This document shows, in pieces, positions 33,802 through 45,932 of a stretch of DNA of 64,000 nucleotides; positions within the stretch are counted from its first letter, which is position 1; each line of letters begins with the position of its first letter. The translations under genes were made by a program, and so were the position numbers. The notes below the pieces were generated by a model, which was not told the origin of the DNA, did no database searches, and worked only from the letters and a program-made list of their open reading frames with translations. Source of the stretch: Ophioceras dolichostomum (Eukaryota > Ascomycota > Sordariomycetes > Magnaporthales > Ophioceraceae). The stretch spans positions 62,001 to 126,000 of the forward strand of contig PYST01000006.1 of assembly GCA_003049485.1 (NCBI GenBank), in the 5' to 3' direction.

Positions 33802-35901
33802 TCACCGCGCGACATCCTTCCTGACGATCTCAGCAGCCTCGGCCTCCTCCGCCGCAGCCGCCGCGCCCTTCTCGCGGATCTCCCCCGCCCTCCTCTCGAC
33901 GTCTGCCGCCATATGCGCCTGGTAGCTGGACCTGTCCGAGCCCGGCACGATCCAGGGCGCGTGGGTGAAGAGGTAGTTCATCTCCTCGAGCGGCAGCTTC
34001 TTGGTCTCGGGCAGCACGAGCCAGAAGAACACGGCGTTGGTGAAGTTGCAGACGACGAACAGCAGGTAGTACCGCCAGCCCACGGACGAGATGGCCAGGT
34101 CGGTCACCTGGCCGATCATGGTGTTGAAGGCGAAGCTAGTCATGGTCGCGATCGAGACGCCCTTGGACCGAGTGTGCGTGTCGAATATCTCGGCCGGGAT
34201 GATCCAGGAGAGGGGCCCGTTCGTCGCGCTGAACGAGATGTTGTAGAGCCACGTCACGATGATGAAGCCCCAGCCGGCGCCGGCGCCGCTCCCTTCGGCG
34301 TTGGGGTCGAACTTGGCTGTTTTTGTTTTGTTGCTTTGTTAGCTTACCGCCCTGAGCCCTAGAGAGAGAAGAAAGAGACATTTTTTTGTCCCAGCTGACA
34401 GGAAGTCTTCTTCCTTGTCTTACCGATAAGTACCGTGGCGATGATAAACATGAGGCAGTTGACCAGGTTGCCGCCGATCTCGGGCCGCCTCCGACCAAGC
34501 TTGTCCACGAAGATGATGCAGAGGGCCTGGGCGATGAGGGCCAGGACCGAGCTGATGGCCTGGTACTTGAGGGCGGTGGTGCCGTCGATGCCCATCTGGG
34601 AGTAGATCTTGATGGAGAAGTACTGGATGGCCGACACGCCCGTCATCTGGCACGACGCCTGGATGGCGCAGGCGAGGAACAGCCGGCGGAGCGAGGAGCG
34701 GTTCCGGAACAGCTCCATGTAGCTCTTGGCCTCGTGCTCGTGCTCGTACGTGATGGACTCCTGGATCTGCGCGAACTCGGCCTGCACCCAGGGGTCGTTG
34801 ACGTCGCCGTTGGCGTGCAGCCTGGCCAGCGTCCTGAGCCCAGCCTCGGCCTGGTTGTGGTCGATTTGCCAGCGCGGGCTCTCGGGGAACAGCGGGATCA
34901 GGCACCCCAGGACCACGGCCGGCACGATCTGGATCCCAAGCGGGATCCGCTACTGCTTCGTCCCTTCGAGGTTGAAAGTGCCGAAGCTGAGCCAGGCTGC
35001 GACGAGGGCGCCGATTCCCAGCATGAACTGTTGTAGAGCCGTGATGCGGCCTCTAATCGATGGGTGTGCTATTTCACCCTGGTACACGGCTAAAAGTTGG
35101 GTTGCTAAGGGTTAGCCCGATGGTTTGCTCACCCACAACGAGGTCGCAGGAGCTAGTAGTAGTTGGCTCTTACTATTACGTGTATGGTACGGTTATTAGT
35201 TGGGCTAAGGTCATCCATCCATCCCCTGATTCGCTCTTCGATGGGGGCAACTTACCGAATGATCATCGTGAGAAACCCAACGCCCAGGCCGGCGACGAAT
35301 CGACCACCCCAGAGATATTGCAGGTTCTGAGCGGCCGTCTGGATGCTGCCACCGAGGATGAAGATGACACTACCGATCACGATGGTCCATCGTCGTCCGA
35401 ACCAATCTCCCGTCGGACCGGCGAGCGCTGCTCCACAGAAGGCTCCTCCCGTGAACATGCTGACTACGACACCACTGTTTTATTTTTTTCAATTCAGTTA
35501 TGGGCTGTGTCGTTAGCAGGGTGCGAGTGCCCCGTCCGATGTCTCCTCCTCCTCTCTGCTTCTCTTCTCTACTCTCCTGCCCTCTCCCCCTTGCTTCTGT
35601 CTGGAAGGATCACTACGAGGAGAGAACCGCAACGACGGGGATCGCAAGTCAACGTACGTTTCAGTGCTCGTGGGGTTGAACACGGACAGATACGTGGAGC
35701 TTCCGACCACTTGGGCAATGACGCCCAGGTCGTATCCGAATAGGGCTGAGCCCAGGGAGGCGAAGACGCCCACCAGGAACTGTCCATCGCGGGGCGTCGT
35801 TAGTCGGCCAGTACCATAAGTCACTTAGTCGGCTGGGTTGTGCACGGAAGTGTGTGATGTGATGTCTCTCTCACCTGGTAGGTCTTAGGTGCGAGACCCA
35901 T
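33802..35901 (-). pseudogene. MFS sugar/quinate-type transporter with in-frame stop and broken splice junction
   Basis: A major facilitator sugar transporter of the plasma membrane, five exons: 35901-35875 (27 nt), 35779-35658, 35474-35256, 35089-34424 and 34316-33802. Family marks are FGYDLGVIAQVVGS, GPTGDWFGRRW, the PESPRW loop, DKLGRRRPEIGG and the PETKKLPLEEMNYLF end. Two lesions occur. First, codon 169 is TAG (34950-34952) in GTKQ*RIPLGIQIVPA, where the family has Trp (TGG). Second, the exon 3-4 join (donor GTAAGT after ATTCG, acceptor TTTTAG) is out of frame by one base and would hit a TGA at once; dropping one G restores P-V-Y-Q-G-E-I-A-H-P. The rest is intact, so loss is recent or partly sequencing error. 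A (CAG)8 run lies just upstream of the ATG. Confidence 0.72.
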
Positions 35902-35917
35902 GTTGGATATGAGCGAG

Positions 35918-35941
35918 CTGCTGCTGCTGCTGCTGCTGCTG
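35918..35941. repeat. (CTG)8 run in the transporter 5' leader
   Basis: Eight CTG triplets on the + strand read CAG on the coding strand and end 16 nt before the transporter ATG at 35901. The run is probably transcribed and may vary in length between strains. Confidence 0.9.
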
Positions 35942-36699
35942 CTCAACACCGGGGGAGATCGAGTCAGAGTGAGTTCCTAGCGATCTACACTCGAGTATGC
36001 AGGGTGGCTGTCCGGATGCCTGAACTAGAGCTCAAAAAGGAGCAAGCAAGCAAGCAAGCCACTCATCTGCCAGGAGGAGGCGCAGTGGAAGAGACAGTAG
36101 TAAGAAGCGTCCTCGGTCCTAGGTAGCTGGGTAGCTGGGAAGCTCCCTAGCTATATGTATGTCTCCGCCGCCAGCCATGGCAACATGCAATGAGAGCGTG
36201 GCCAACGGTTCGGAGTCAGCTCTGGGCTGCCTCGCAACGAGGCCGAGTGTGACTTTGCAGGCGTTATGGCTAATGGTTCCATCGGCAGGACGGCCTTGTG
36301 TGCCCCCTGGTGGTGGTCAGTCGAAGTTAGTGGTGACCTTTGTTTGCCATTCCCCGTGTTCTCGTGAAGGTGGGTTGGTTGTATCCCCACACCCCATCGC
36401 GATGCTTGTTTCCAGATTTTCCTTCAGTTACAATCCATTATTGCTAGGAGCGCACCCACAGCTGGGGCGACAGCGCCGAGTGTGCCTCGGTGGTCGGGAC
36501 GATCTTAGCCGGGGTCATGTTGTCATGTCCGTGGAACTCCATCCATACAGCTCCATCTGATATCATCCATACCACCAGCTTTCACATAGATGCCTACATA
36601 CCTTCTTTGAAGCCCTCCCTGCCCTGCCAATGCTTATACCTGGAGGTCGACAGTGTTGCTGTCACGCTATGAGGAGGTCGACCGGACTGGGCGCGAGCA

Positions 36700-36772
36700 G
36701 GGGGGGGGGGGGGGGGGGGGNNNNNNNNNNNNNNNNNNNNNNNNNNNNNNNGGGGGGGGGGGGGGGGGGGGG
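36700..36772. repeat. Poly-G tract with 31-N gap in the middle
   Basis: G21 (36700-36720), then 31 N (36721-36751), then G21 (36752-36772). The exact symmetry suggests reads that failed inside a long G homopolymer. The true sequence may be a pure or interrupted poly-G run. Confidence 0.9.
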
Positions 36773-38009
36773 ACCGATACGCGCACCAATCCTGTGCCAC
36801 CCGTCGAACGGGGGTCCCCTCTTCCCCGCAACTTGACGATGTCGGAGAAAATGCGGAGTATCGAGCCGAATAGAGAACGAGAGAGAGATGCTCACTCACT
36901 CAACCACACCAGCAAATCAAACCTTCCTTGCCTCCTAACGCATTTGGGAGTTTTGTCAAGCTCCCCTTCGTCAAGCTCCCCCTTCCCATTTCGGGTTGCT
37001 CATCTCACTCAGGTGCTCAGGCTCCTCCAGATTCTACTGACCGCCTGACATGTCGTGACTGATGAAAGAGGGGTTTGGCTCGTTTGCCACTCGAATCCCT
37101 CTTCACTTCATCCAGCTCCACACAGAGTTGGAGTGGAATAGCGTGGAGTGCGCGGCTTGCAAGAGAGCGAGGTCCACGATGATAGCTGATAGCAACCAAC
37201 CTAGGCACCAAGGAAATTTATTATCTCTATGGCATATCCCATGTCCCATTCATCCATCCATCCCATGCAACCAGCATGTGTTGTCTCGTTGTCGCTCGCC
37301 TCGATGCTGGCTGTTGACCAAAACGAAACGTCAATCACCACCTCACCCGCCGCCACCAGTCCACCTCCTGTCCAGGCACCCAGATCTCCCTCCCGGAGAA
37401 TAGTATTGTACATTCGCCGTTTCTTATAAACGCAGCTTTATAACTCCCTAGCTTTATGTTAGTCGATCAAACCAGCATCCCCAACCGACCCAGCCTCCCC
37501 AAGCTCCCAAGTCAGTCAAAAAGGAGTTCTTCCTCCACTTCTTAGTATCCAGAAACCCTGAACTGATACTCTCTTCATAGGTAATCGGATTGGTAGACAA
37601 GCATCCATAGAAAATAAAAAAAGACAAGGCGAGGAAGAAAACAACGTAAAAAGAAACGATGCAAGCGACGCAAACGCCAAGCGCAAAAGGAGACCAAGGG
37701 AAAGATGCAAAATGACTTGTCACAAAAAGGGGAGAGGCGAAAGAAGAAAGATGACACAACGCCGCCAGCATCATGAAAGTCCATTCATATTGGCATGATC
37801 ATCGCTTTCAAAAACAAGAGCGCCTCCCAAATCGTCGAGCCTTTCGCCGGGTTGAACATTGACATGTGGCGACAGGGGCTTTCAAAGTGGTTCATCGTAC
37901 AAGATAAAAAAAACGAGTTGGAAGACACCAAGAGTTACAGAGTGCAACGATGTATCTCAAGTCACGTGACAAAGGGAACAGAGGTGGCCAGCCCTGGTTC
38001 GGGATGGCG

Positions 38010-40988
38010 TCACCTGAAGTTGATGATAGCAACCTGTAGTTCATGATGATCAGAGTCAGCTGTTATTCCTGTACGGGAGGGCGAGCGAGAAGGAGGGTCA
38101 GAGATCATCGGCGACTACATACCCGGCTATTTGTGCCGTAGGCAAGTTTTTGGCCGGTGGAATCCCAACATAAACAATGGGTGGCTTCTTCAACATTGGT
38201 CGTCCCGTTAGACGTCCCGTTGGAAGTCCCGTTTCGATTTCCGTTGAAAGTTCCATTGGGTGTCCCGTTGGCGGTACCATTGACCATCGCCCTAGGGTTG
38301 AGCCAGCCGGGGTGGGCGGTCCGACTCCAGCTCGCTCGAGGCATGGAGTACTCGCCGACCTTCCAGATGAGGATCTTGTCCGGCGTGGCCCCGGCTAGGA
38401 ACGCTCCGTCGGGGGTGAAGGCGAGGGCGACAACAGGAGGGTCCATGGTAACAGACCACTTTGGCTTGTTCTCTGGAACTCTGGCGTTCCATATCGAGAC
38501 AATGCCATCGTCACCACCCGAGGCAAGCAGCCTCTCATCATCAGCCGGGTTGGTCAGTAGTGGCTGCCAGGCGAGGTCCGTGATCTGTCCAGAGTGGGCA
38601 GAAATTGAGCGGCGTTGGCCCGCCTCATCCCAGAGCTATCGGTGGAGTGTCATGTCAGTGACCGAAACGGGTGAAGATACGAAAATGGCTGGGCTTCCAA
38701 GAGAAGAGGGCAAATGCTTACATCGATGACACCAGAATCGCTGGCGGTCGCGACAAGTTTTGACCGCCAGTCAAACTGCACCTGAGAGAAGCTGTCATCT
38801 TCTCGGGTCGGGAACGTCCTGCTCGGCACGATGTCCTTCTCTGTGCACCGGAAGGACTCCAAGACCCTGCCACCGCACAGGATGAACTCGGTCTCGCTGA
38901 TCCAGGCGGCGTCAAGCGGGCTGGACTCCAGGTCATGGTTGGGCAGGTTGTGCGAAACGGTGTTGGGGATCTGAGCCCCGAGGACGGTGACCAGCGTCCC
39001 ATCGTTGTCTGGCGCGATGGCCAGAATGGACAGGTTATTCGGGTTCCACTTTAGCTTGATGACCGGCGGCTCTCCGAGATCGAACTGCTGCTGGTGACTG
39101 CCGTCCTTGGCCCAAATGTTGATGCGCGCCTTGTTGCCAGGCTCGGTGGCCATTGCAATGGCGCTGCCATCCCAGTTCCAGGCCATGGCACTGACGGTAG
39201 AGCTGGGCGTGGCATCGTCGTCGACGAGGTTCTCGAACGGCTGGTTGTGGGTGACTGATGAGTCCACGTGACCATCCACGTGGTTAGACAAGGGGTCTGG
39301 GGCGGTCGGACGCGAGATCGTCCAAACGCGGGCTAGCGCATCGGTTCCGGCAGCCGCCAAGATTGATGGGTCGCTCGGGTTCCACTCGCAATGCAAGACG
39401 ATAGGGTTGTGCTGGGTTCGAGACGGCGCTGCTTCTGTGGGCGGCGTTGCAGGCGGCACTGCACCACCTTCAGCAGGAGCATTCGTCGCACCAGCAGCGG
39501 CAGCGGCAGCGGCAGCGGCAGCAGAGTCATCAGAACCAGAAACAGCACCAGTACCAGGGCCCGCGTCGTCGTCCGACATACTCAGAAAGATGGTTTCGGC
39601 TGCGAGCTCTTCCACCTTGTCGATTTGCGTGCCCTGCTCTGGCCCGTACGTCCGCGCTAGAGGAGTCGGGACCTGATCGGCCTCTAATGGCGACGGATAG
39701 GCGTGATTGTTGTTTTCGGCGTCTGCGTGGTTGTGCGTGTCGATTTCCATGGGGGTGGTGGCTGAGTCGGGTCCAGTTCCATTTTCGTACCCATTGCTCA
39801 GTCTGGGTCGCTTCACGGACACAGGAGGCGACGACTCGTTGGAGAGCTGCAGCTGGCGTTTCCGCGAGTTGTCGGCCTCCTCGATCGTCGGCACTACATC
39901 TTCCCCGATCGCATCCTCGTCCTCGTCATGGGCGGCGGCGGTAGTTCCCGCTCCCGCTCCCGTTGCCGCCGCAGCTGCTGCTGTCGTCGCCGAGGCCGGC
40001 GCATTTGGTTCAGTGGCTGACGAGGTCGTCGGTGCCGGCCTTGATGCTGTCGACGATGCCCCCTGTGCTGATGGTGCTGATGCGCCGGCTGCTGGTGTTG
40101 TTTGCTTGGGTGGTGGCTGTTGTACAATTAAGGGACCAAACACCCCGCGCGGCATCTCCTCGGCCGTTGCCGGCAAATTATTTTGAGGCACCTGCACACA
40201 ACTGTCAATGCCCCTGGACTCCTGGAGCCACCAAAGCGGCCGGGCTTGAGTGGTCCTCTCTGATCCTGGGACAACCCACCCCCGGCCGCCCGAATGAACA
40301 TAAAATTTCTACGTTGTTGTTTTTGAGGGGATTGCCGCATGCGCTACGCAGCGCAGCGACAACAGGGGCAAAAGAGACTGCACAACATAACATACCTGCG
40401 ATTGCGCGAATTCCCTCTCCAGCGCGTAGTACAGAAGCCCCCTGTTTAAAACAGTTACCAGCGCATGGTTCTTGACGTGAGGCGCGAAGTCGAAATGCCG
40501 GTGTGGACTCTGGATGTGCCACTCCTTCTGAAATTTGGCTGCGGTTTCACGAAAATCTGGCCGGACGGAGAGAAAAAAAAGGTGAGTGGCTGCGGTCAGC
40601 GTTTTCGATACTGACTGCCACGGCCACTCCAATCTCGAATATATGTGTGCGGAGAGAGATCAAAGATTGGAGGACGCATTGAGATGAGGCGCCAAAGCCG
40701 GTGACGGGGTGGCAGAAGAAAACGCAAAGTCAAGAAAGACGGAGAGTTCATGGCAGAGGGGGTTTACTCACTTGCTTCTAATAGATATCTGCTCGAAGGT
40801 TAGGAGACGTCAGCAGTCTGCCCCGGATACTTCTTCTTCTTGGCTTCTTGGAAGGCGTATCGATGAAGGCAAAATGAGCGGATCACAAAAGGCTCAAGCG
40901 AGTGAGCGACGTACCTCCAGACCAGGAAGTTGACCCTGTCTGAGTCTATGAATTCCTTCATGGTCGCAACACTGGAGCACCCAGCCAT
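38010..40988 (-). CDS. sif2: LisH/WD40 corepressor subunit, SIF2/TBL1 type
   Basis: Proteins of this type hold the Set3C (yeast) or NCoR/SMRT (animal) histone deacetylase complex together. Exons 40988-40915, 40788-40772 (17 nt), 40556-40396, 40191-38722, 38635-38123 and 38033-38010 give 752 aa with all phases closing. The LisH motif DRVNFLVWRYLLEANFRET (about residues 18-36) is assembled only when the 17-nt exon is included. HVKNHALVTVLNRGLLYYALERE follows, as in TBL1 proteins. A long Ala/Pro/Ser/Asp-rich linker with an Ala run and an NLS-like VKRPRLS precedes WD40 repeats from about residue 348 (PIVLHCEWNPSDPSILAAAG) to the end. The penultimate exon has an inserted Asn-Gly-Thr repeat. The first ATG is used; an internal Met at residue 10 is also possible. 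Confidence 0.85.
38195..38283 (-). repeat. NGT-coding minisatellite in the WD40 gene
   Basis: About seven degenerate AAYGGNAC units encode Asn-Gly-Thr with single-residue spacers. The insert lies between WD strands near the C terminus of the SIF2-like protein and would form a flexible loop. Confidence 0.8.
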
Positions 40989-43900
40989 GGGGGAAAGCAG
41001 GCGGGCGCAAAGCTGTTGTCGTCAAGGCCGAATTTTCTGTTTTTTTGGTTCGTTGGTTCGCAACAGGTTTTTGGTGTTGGGGTGTTGAAGAATGGAGGAA
41101 GGAGTCCGGTTCCTCAGGTCTGATGAGAAGAAAATCCGAAGGGTGGTTTGGAGTGGATTGTTGTTTTTAGGCGACTGACCAAGAAACCAGGGCCGTTCGG
41201 GGCAGGGCGAGAGCAAGCGGCGGCAGCCACTTAGCAGCAGAATTCTGGACTGGGTGGGAGGTACCGTGCTGGCAGCGACAGGGCAGGCCACACTCACAGC
41301 CCGTAGCCGGATTGGTGGGTGGGTATGGGAGGTGTGGGACTCCACTTAGTTCCGTGAGTGCCATTGGATGGTGGTGCGGTTCATCCACCTCAGTCTGGTA
41401 AGATGGGACAAGGCAAATCGGTACGTACCTCCTGCATGGGGTCTTGGGCTGGCTGCTGGTCACCATGGTGGGCCGCTACTCAATCAAGCTCAGGCTCAGG
41501 CTCAGGCTGCGCAGCCCACCCGTCTTTGAAACCACAAAAATGACCAGCAAGGAAGTCGATGAAAAATCCCGCCAGGCACGACGTTCGTCGCAATTAGTTG
41601 ACGTCCGTTTATTGTGATCAAGAAATGTGTACAACCTCAGCGTTGTAGATTGAGTTTTCAGTTCCGAGGGACTGACGAACCCTCTATGTAAAAGATGGGG
41701 GAGGGTGGAGGGCAAAGCGAAGTGTTTGCATCCCATCCGAATTTAGCAGCCCGTTGTTTCGCAGACTCATGCTTGCCAGGACCTCGAACCTCCACCACAA
41801 CCACGACCACATTCATCGCCCAAGGTGGTGCGGGACAGGGGTGGAGGGTCAGCCACCGGACGAAAGTTGTGTGAGCGAGCGGCGAAGGTCCTCAGATGTA
41901 AGGATACATCTACGTGCCCTGTCTGCTAATCTCGAACTGAACCTGTCGGAACCTGGAAGGAAGTTCTGGAACCCGCATTCCCACACGGCAAATCTGTGGC
42001 CGGTTCCTCTTCTTCTAGGCCGTATTGGCCTCGATAATCTTTGAGAACTGAGGAAATCCGTTGTGTCCAGGAGCTCATATGGAGGAAGATGGGCACAAAG
42101 TCCGCATTGTCGATGCGATCATTCTCATCAACATCTTCGTCAAATCGAACTTAACTGAAAGGACAGAGGCCTGGAGGTGAAAAGGAGGGGAAGTGTCCTC
42201 GTGGTCTGGCTGGCCGCTAGCGCTTCGTAACAAAGGAAGGGGGCGGCAGAGGGCAGGCAGGAACCCACGTAATGCACAATGGAAGCACAGCAAGCAAGGA
42301 CGGGGCGAGGCGAGTGTGTGCGTGATCGCCGGAACCTATGGAAGTGTAGCCCGGCGCGACTAACGGGATGGGACGGGGGTTGTTGTACCTGGACCTGCGG
42401 GGTACTTGCAGTACCGTGACTCCTCACATTCCAATCGATGCGAGAAATGGGAAATGCGTGAGCACGACGATCACCACTTCGCAGTATTGATCGACTGCGC
42501 TGGCACCAAAGCCCAGAAGAATGGGGGATCCTAGCATCCAAAGTTCCCAACGGCTGCCTTTTCGTTCATTATTTTTTGACACCAAAACACCCCACGCCAC
42601 CACACTCGTCCGTACCTCGAAATGCCAGACGGTTGACATGCGAACAGGCTTATCATAGTAATAATGGATATGCATTATTATGCTTCGCCTTCCTATTGTG
42701 AGAGCAACTGCCTACGTTAAGGTAAGTAAGTCCCTTGCCTATCTACCAACATCAATGTGTACATAGAAAAATCCACGAGGAAAGAAAAGAAAAAAAAAGA
42801 AAGGAACACATCACGCTCACGGGATGGAGCAGCATCGTGAACCCTCGGTTCTCCAAGCCTGCCGTCGAAACAAGACCCCGTCCAAGCGGAGGACAAAACA
42901 AGCCAGGTGCGTCTTAACAGGTCTGCACATTAGTATATCTAGGACTCTCATTGGCCGGGGATTTATTGTTATCATTGCTGTGTGGATTTTGTGCACCACC
43001 TAAATCAGCATGTCAGATCGCTTCTTTTGCCTCCGCACCCGGGCGGGACGCAGGGCCCCCCATCCATGATCGCTATCGGAAGCAGGCATCTCAATCTGAT
43101 GCCACTGGGTATCTCCCCGTCATCACGGACGGCCGATGATTGGACCAAATTCCTCGAAGCTGCCCTCATCACACAACCCACAGCCCGAAGCCACGTTCCA
43201 GGGGAACCAGCGGCACGGCCAGCCCAGCCCTTGCGTCCATTCTGTGCGGCGGCGGCCTCGAATGTGGAAAGGAAAAAAACGACGGAATAAATAAGAACCA
43301 GAGTCGAGTACTCCGGAGCGATTGGTGCCCTTCTGGTTTTTATTTTTGGCTTTCTTTCCTTCCGATGAGGTACCAAAATTCTCGCCAAATCCACGAGGAA
43401 CGATGAGGAAATAAAAGGGGAGGGCCGAAACGGTGGCAACGAACAGACGAATGCCGTGACCCGAGGCCTGGAGTTTGGCCCCCTACCCACCCACCCACAA
43501 CCGTCCTTCCTTGTCGCCACCCACCAGACCCCCGTGTTGGCTCAATGTCGTCTTGGCAATGATGAAGCACCTGCCCAGAGCAGACAAGCCGGCAATGCCA
43601 GACTGCCAGAGAGAAGAGAGAGAGAGAGACGTGACGGCCATGATGGCAGTTTTGGGACGTGAAATATTAATGAGAGATCGGTTGAGTTTTTGCACTTTGC
43701 GCATCAACTCAATCTTTGTGTGGAGTGCAGGTTGACCACGTAGACACTGCAGCTTCGAAGAAAAGGCAGAAAGAATAAGGGCGGTAAAGCCTCATGGCCG
43801 GGCGGGGTGGAACCGGTGAACAAATGGGGCAAGAAGGAAGAAACTTGCAAAGTGCAACTCTTGGTGTTCGTGCCTCCTGCGCCATGACGGCCGGAGCTGT

Positions 43901-44648
43901 GGGTTCTGCGTTAGGAGTCGTCATGCTTCTTTTTTAAAGAGACTTTTTCTGTGCCTGCCTGTCTACCAACTTATCCGAACAACAGTTCAACACTAACCCA
44001 CAGCCTTGGGATCTAAACTCGCGGGTAGGCCGGCCGACCGGCCAGGTGAGCTTAAAATCTGGCCCGGCCGAGAAGCTCAGCGCCTCCTCCCCAGACTCAA
44101 CCCAACGGAGCAGACCACGCAATGGATCATAGACACCACCACCCCCAAAATATGAATATCATACCATGCCGTCACGCATGAGGCATGGATAGTCCAAGTG
44201 CCTGTCAGCTGCATGTCGCCTGCTTCATCGACGAGCTCTGTGAGCACCACTTCTCGCTCCGCAGCACGCGCTCATCGGGCTTGCTCATGCGGAGCACGTG
44301 TTAGCTTGGTTGTTGCCTGAGGCCAAAATCAGTTGGCCCCAGCGCCTTCTCCATTCAGCCTGGTCTAGCCCCCTGACCAGGTCTCCTAGCTCCCCATCAG
44401 AAAAGACACTTTCCTCGGACGCGATCCACGATGATGCAGCCTCAAACGTGACCACAGTGATAGTAAAGCCGTTTCTTTTTTTGTTGGTTTTACCACCTCT
44501 AGCTGAGCTGCCGCTGCAACAAGTCGAACAACGCACAGTGGGCTTTCCTCATGCGAGCTCTCTTTTCTTTCCCTCCTCCTAGTCCTCTTCTGCCGCCGTC
44601 TTCTGCTTCCCGTTCGCAGAACTCACACCACACACACTCGCTGACGCA
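40989..44648. other. 3.7-kb spacer between divergent sif2 and the TMEM115-like gene
   Basis: It contains both promoters. Small repeats (tcaggc four times near 41483-41506, a GA run near 43615-43630) are seen. Open frames up to 171 codons exist on both strands but lack domain features or splice partners. The last ~80 bp before 44649 contain a pyrimidine-rich leader. Confidence 0.5.
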
Positions 44649-45932
44649 ATGCCTCCTCGAATAAATATCCCGCCGGTCACCCGAATCCTCCTCATCACCC
44701 TTGTCCTACAGTCTCTTCTGAGCGCCGCGATACGATACAGGCAATGGACTGCCAATTCCGACATCGTCATTCCTTATCTCAGCCTGATCCCACAGCTGTC
44801 TCTGATATACCCGTGGACCTTCCTAACCACCACACTGGTGGAGGGCAACCTTTTCACCCTCGCCATCGCCGGGCTCGCGCTGTTCCATGGCGGCCGCTAT
44901 CTGGAGAGGGCTTGGTCTTCGAGGGAGTTCGGGAAGTTCCTCTTGATCACCTCGTTCATCCCCAATGTCCTGTGTTTCGCCGTTCTGGTGGTCTTTTTCA
45001 CATTCACTAGGAACGAGCGGTGGACGTATGTGCTCCCTTTCCTTGGATGCCCCGGACTGCCGGATCAAACCCGGAGCCGCCGGACCATCATCTCATGACG
45101 CTGTGGTATCTGGCCACACCTACGCATACGCACTGATCATTGCTGATTCTCCTGTCTGCCTACTACTACCTCTAGACTTACCACCATTGGCGGAACCATT
45201 CCTCTGCAAATATCCTTCCTGGTCGCCTTCAGCCAGCTGGTGCCGGCCCACACGGTGACCCTATTTCGGGGCATCGTGTCGCTGCGGGTGCCCCGGTTTC
45301 CAATCCTCTACGTCGCGACCGTCACCGTCCTCTCGCTCACACCGGTGCTCACGAGCGCGTCCTTCTTCCTCGCTGTGTTCGGGTTCCTGACGAGCTGGAG
45401 CTACCTGCGCTTCTACAAGACGGTGTTCCCGGACCTGGACTCGTCGCAGCCGACGACTCTGCGGGGCGACGCGAGCGAGACGTTCGCCTTCGCCGAGTTC
45501 TTCCCGGGGCCGGCCAAGCCGTTCGTGGCCGGCATCTCGGCGCAGATCTTCAACGTCCTGGTGGCGATGCGGGTCTGCACGCCGTTCTCCCAGGCCGACA
45601 TGTCGGCCGCCCGCGGCGACGGCGGCGGCTTCCTCCAGCGCGGCGCCCCGGGGAGCGCCAGGGCGGAGGCCGAGCGCAGGAGGGCCGTGGCCCTCAAGGC
45701 CCTCGACCAGCGCCTGCACGCGGCCACGGCCCACGCGGCCTCGCGCGCGGCCGCTAACACCGTCCACAGCGCCCCCCAGCCCCCCGCGGCCGCCCACCCC
45801 TCCAACGGCCCGGCCGTCCAGGCCCAGCCCCAGGCCGGCGCACAGACCGCGATGACCTCGTCGCCGTCTCCTATGCTGGGCGAAACCAACTACGTCCCCG
45901 ACCACGAACACTCGGAGAAGGCTGGCCCGTGA
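44649..45932 (+). CDS. TMEM115-like (DUF1751) rhomboid-fold Golgi protein
   Basis: TMEM115 family proteins are multi-pass Golgi membrane proteins with a rhomboid-like fold but no protease site; in animals they act in retrograde Golgi-ER traffic. Exons 44649-45025 and 45176-45932 give 377 aa. Hydrophobic helices are seen at ILLITLVLQSLLSAAI, the PYLSLIPQLSLIYPWTFLT segment typical of the family, LFTLAIAGLALFHGGRYLERAW, VLCFAVLVVFFTF and, in exon 2, QISFLVAFSQLVPAHTVTLFRG and LTSASFFLAVFGFLTSWSYLRFYK. No GxSG serine motif is present. FPGPAKPFVAGISAQIFNVLV is a family block. The C-terminal ~120 residues are Ala/Gln-rich and cytosolic. Confidence 0.87.

Larger units (their letters stand above)
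35902..38009. other. 2.1-kb spacer with a poly-G-flanked gap
   Basis: The spacer holds the transporter promoter and the 3' side of the WD40 gene. Apart from the poly-G tract and gap I see only short A/G-rich and AT-rich patches. No gene is supported. Confidence 0.5.

Noticed and set aside
35095..35130. gggttag strings as telomeric repeat or telomerase template
   Set aside because: Only single units occur and this one is inside a transporter intron; no tandem TTAGGG.
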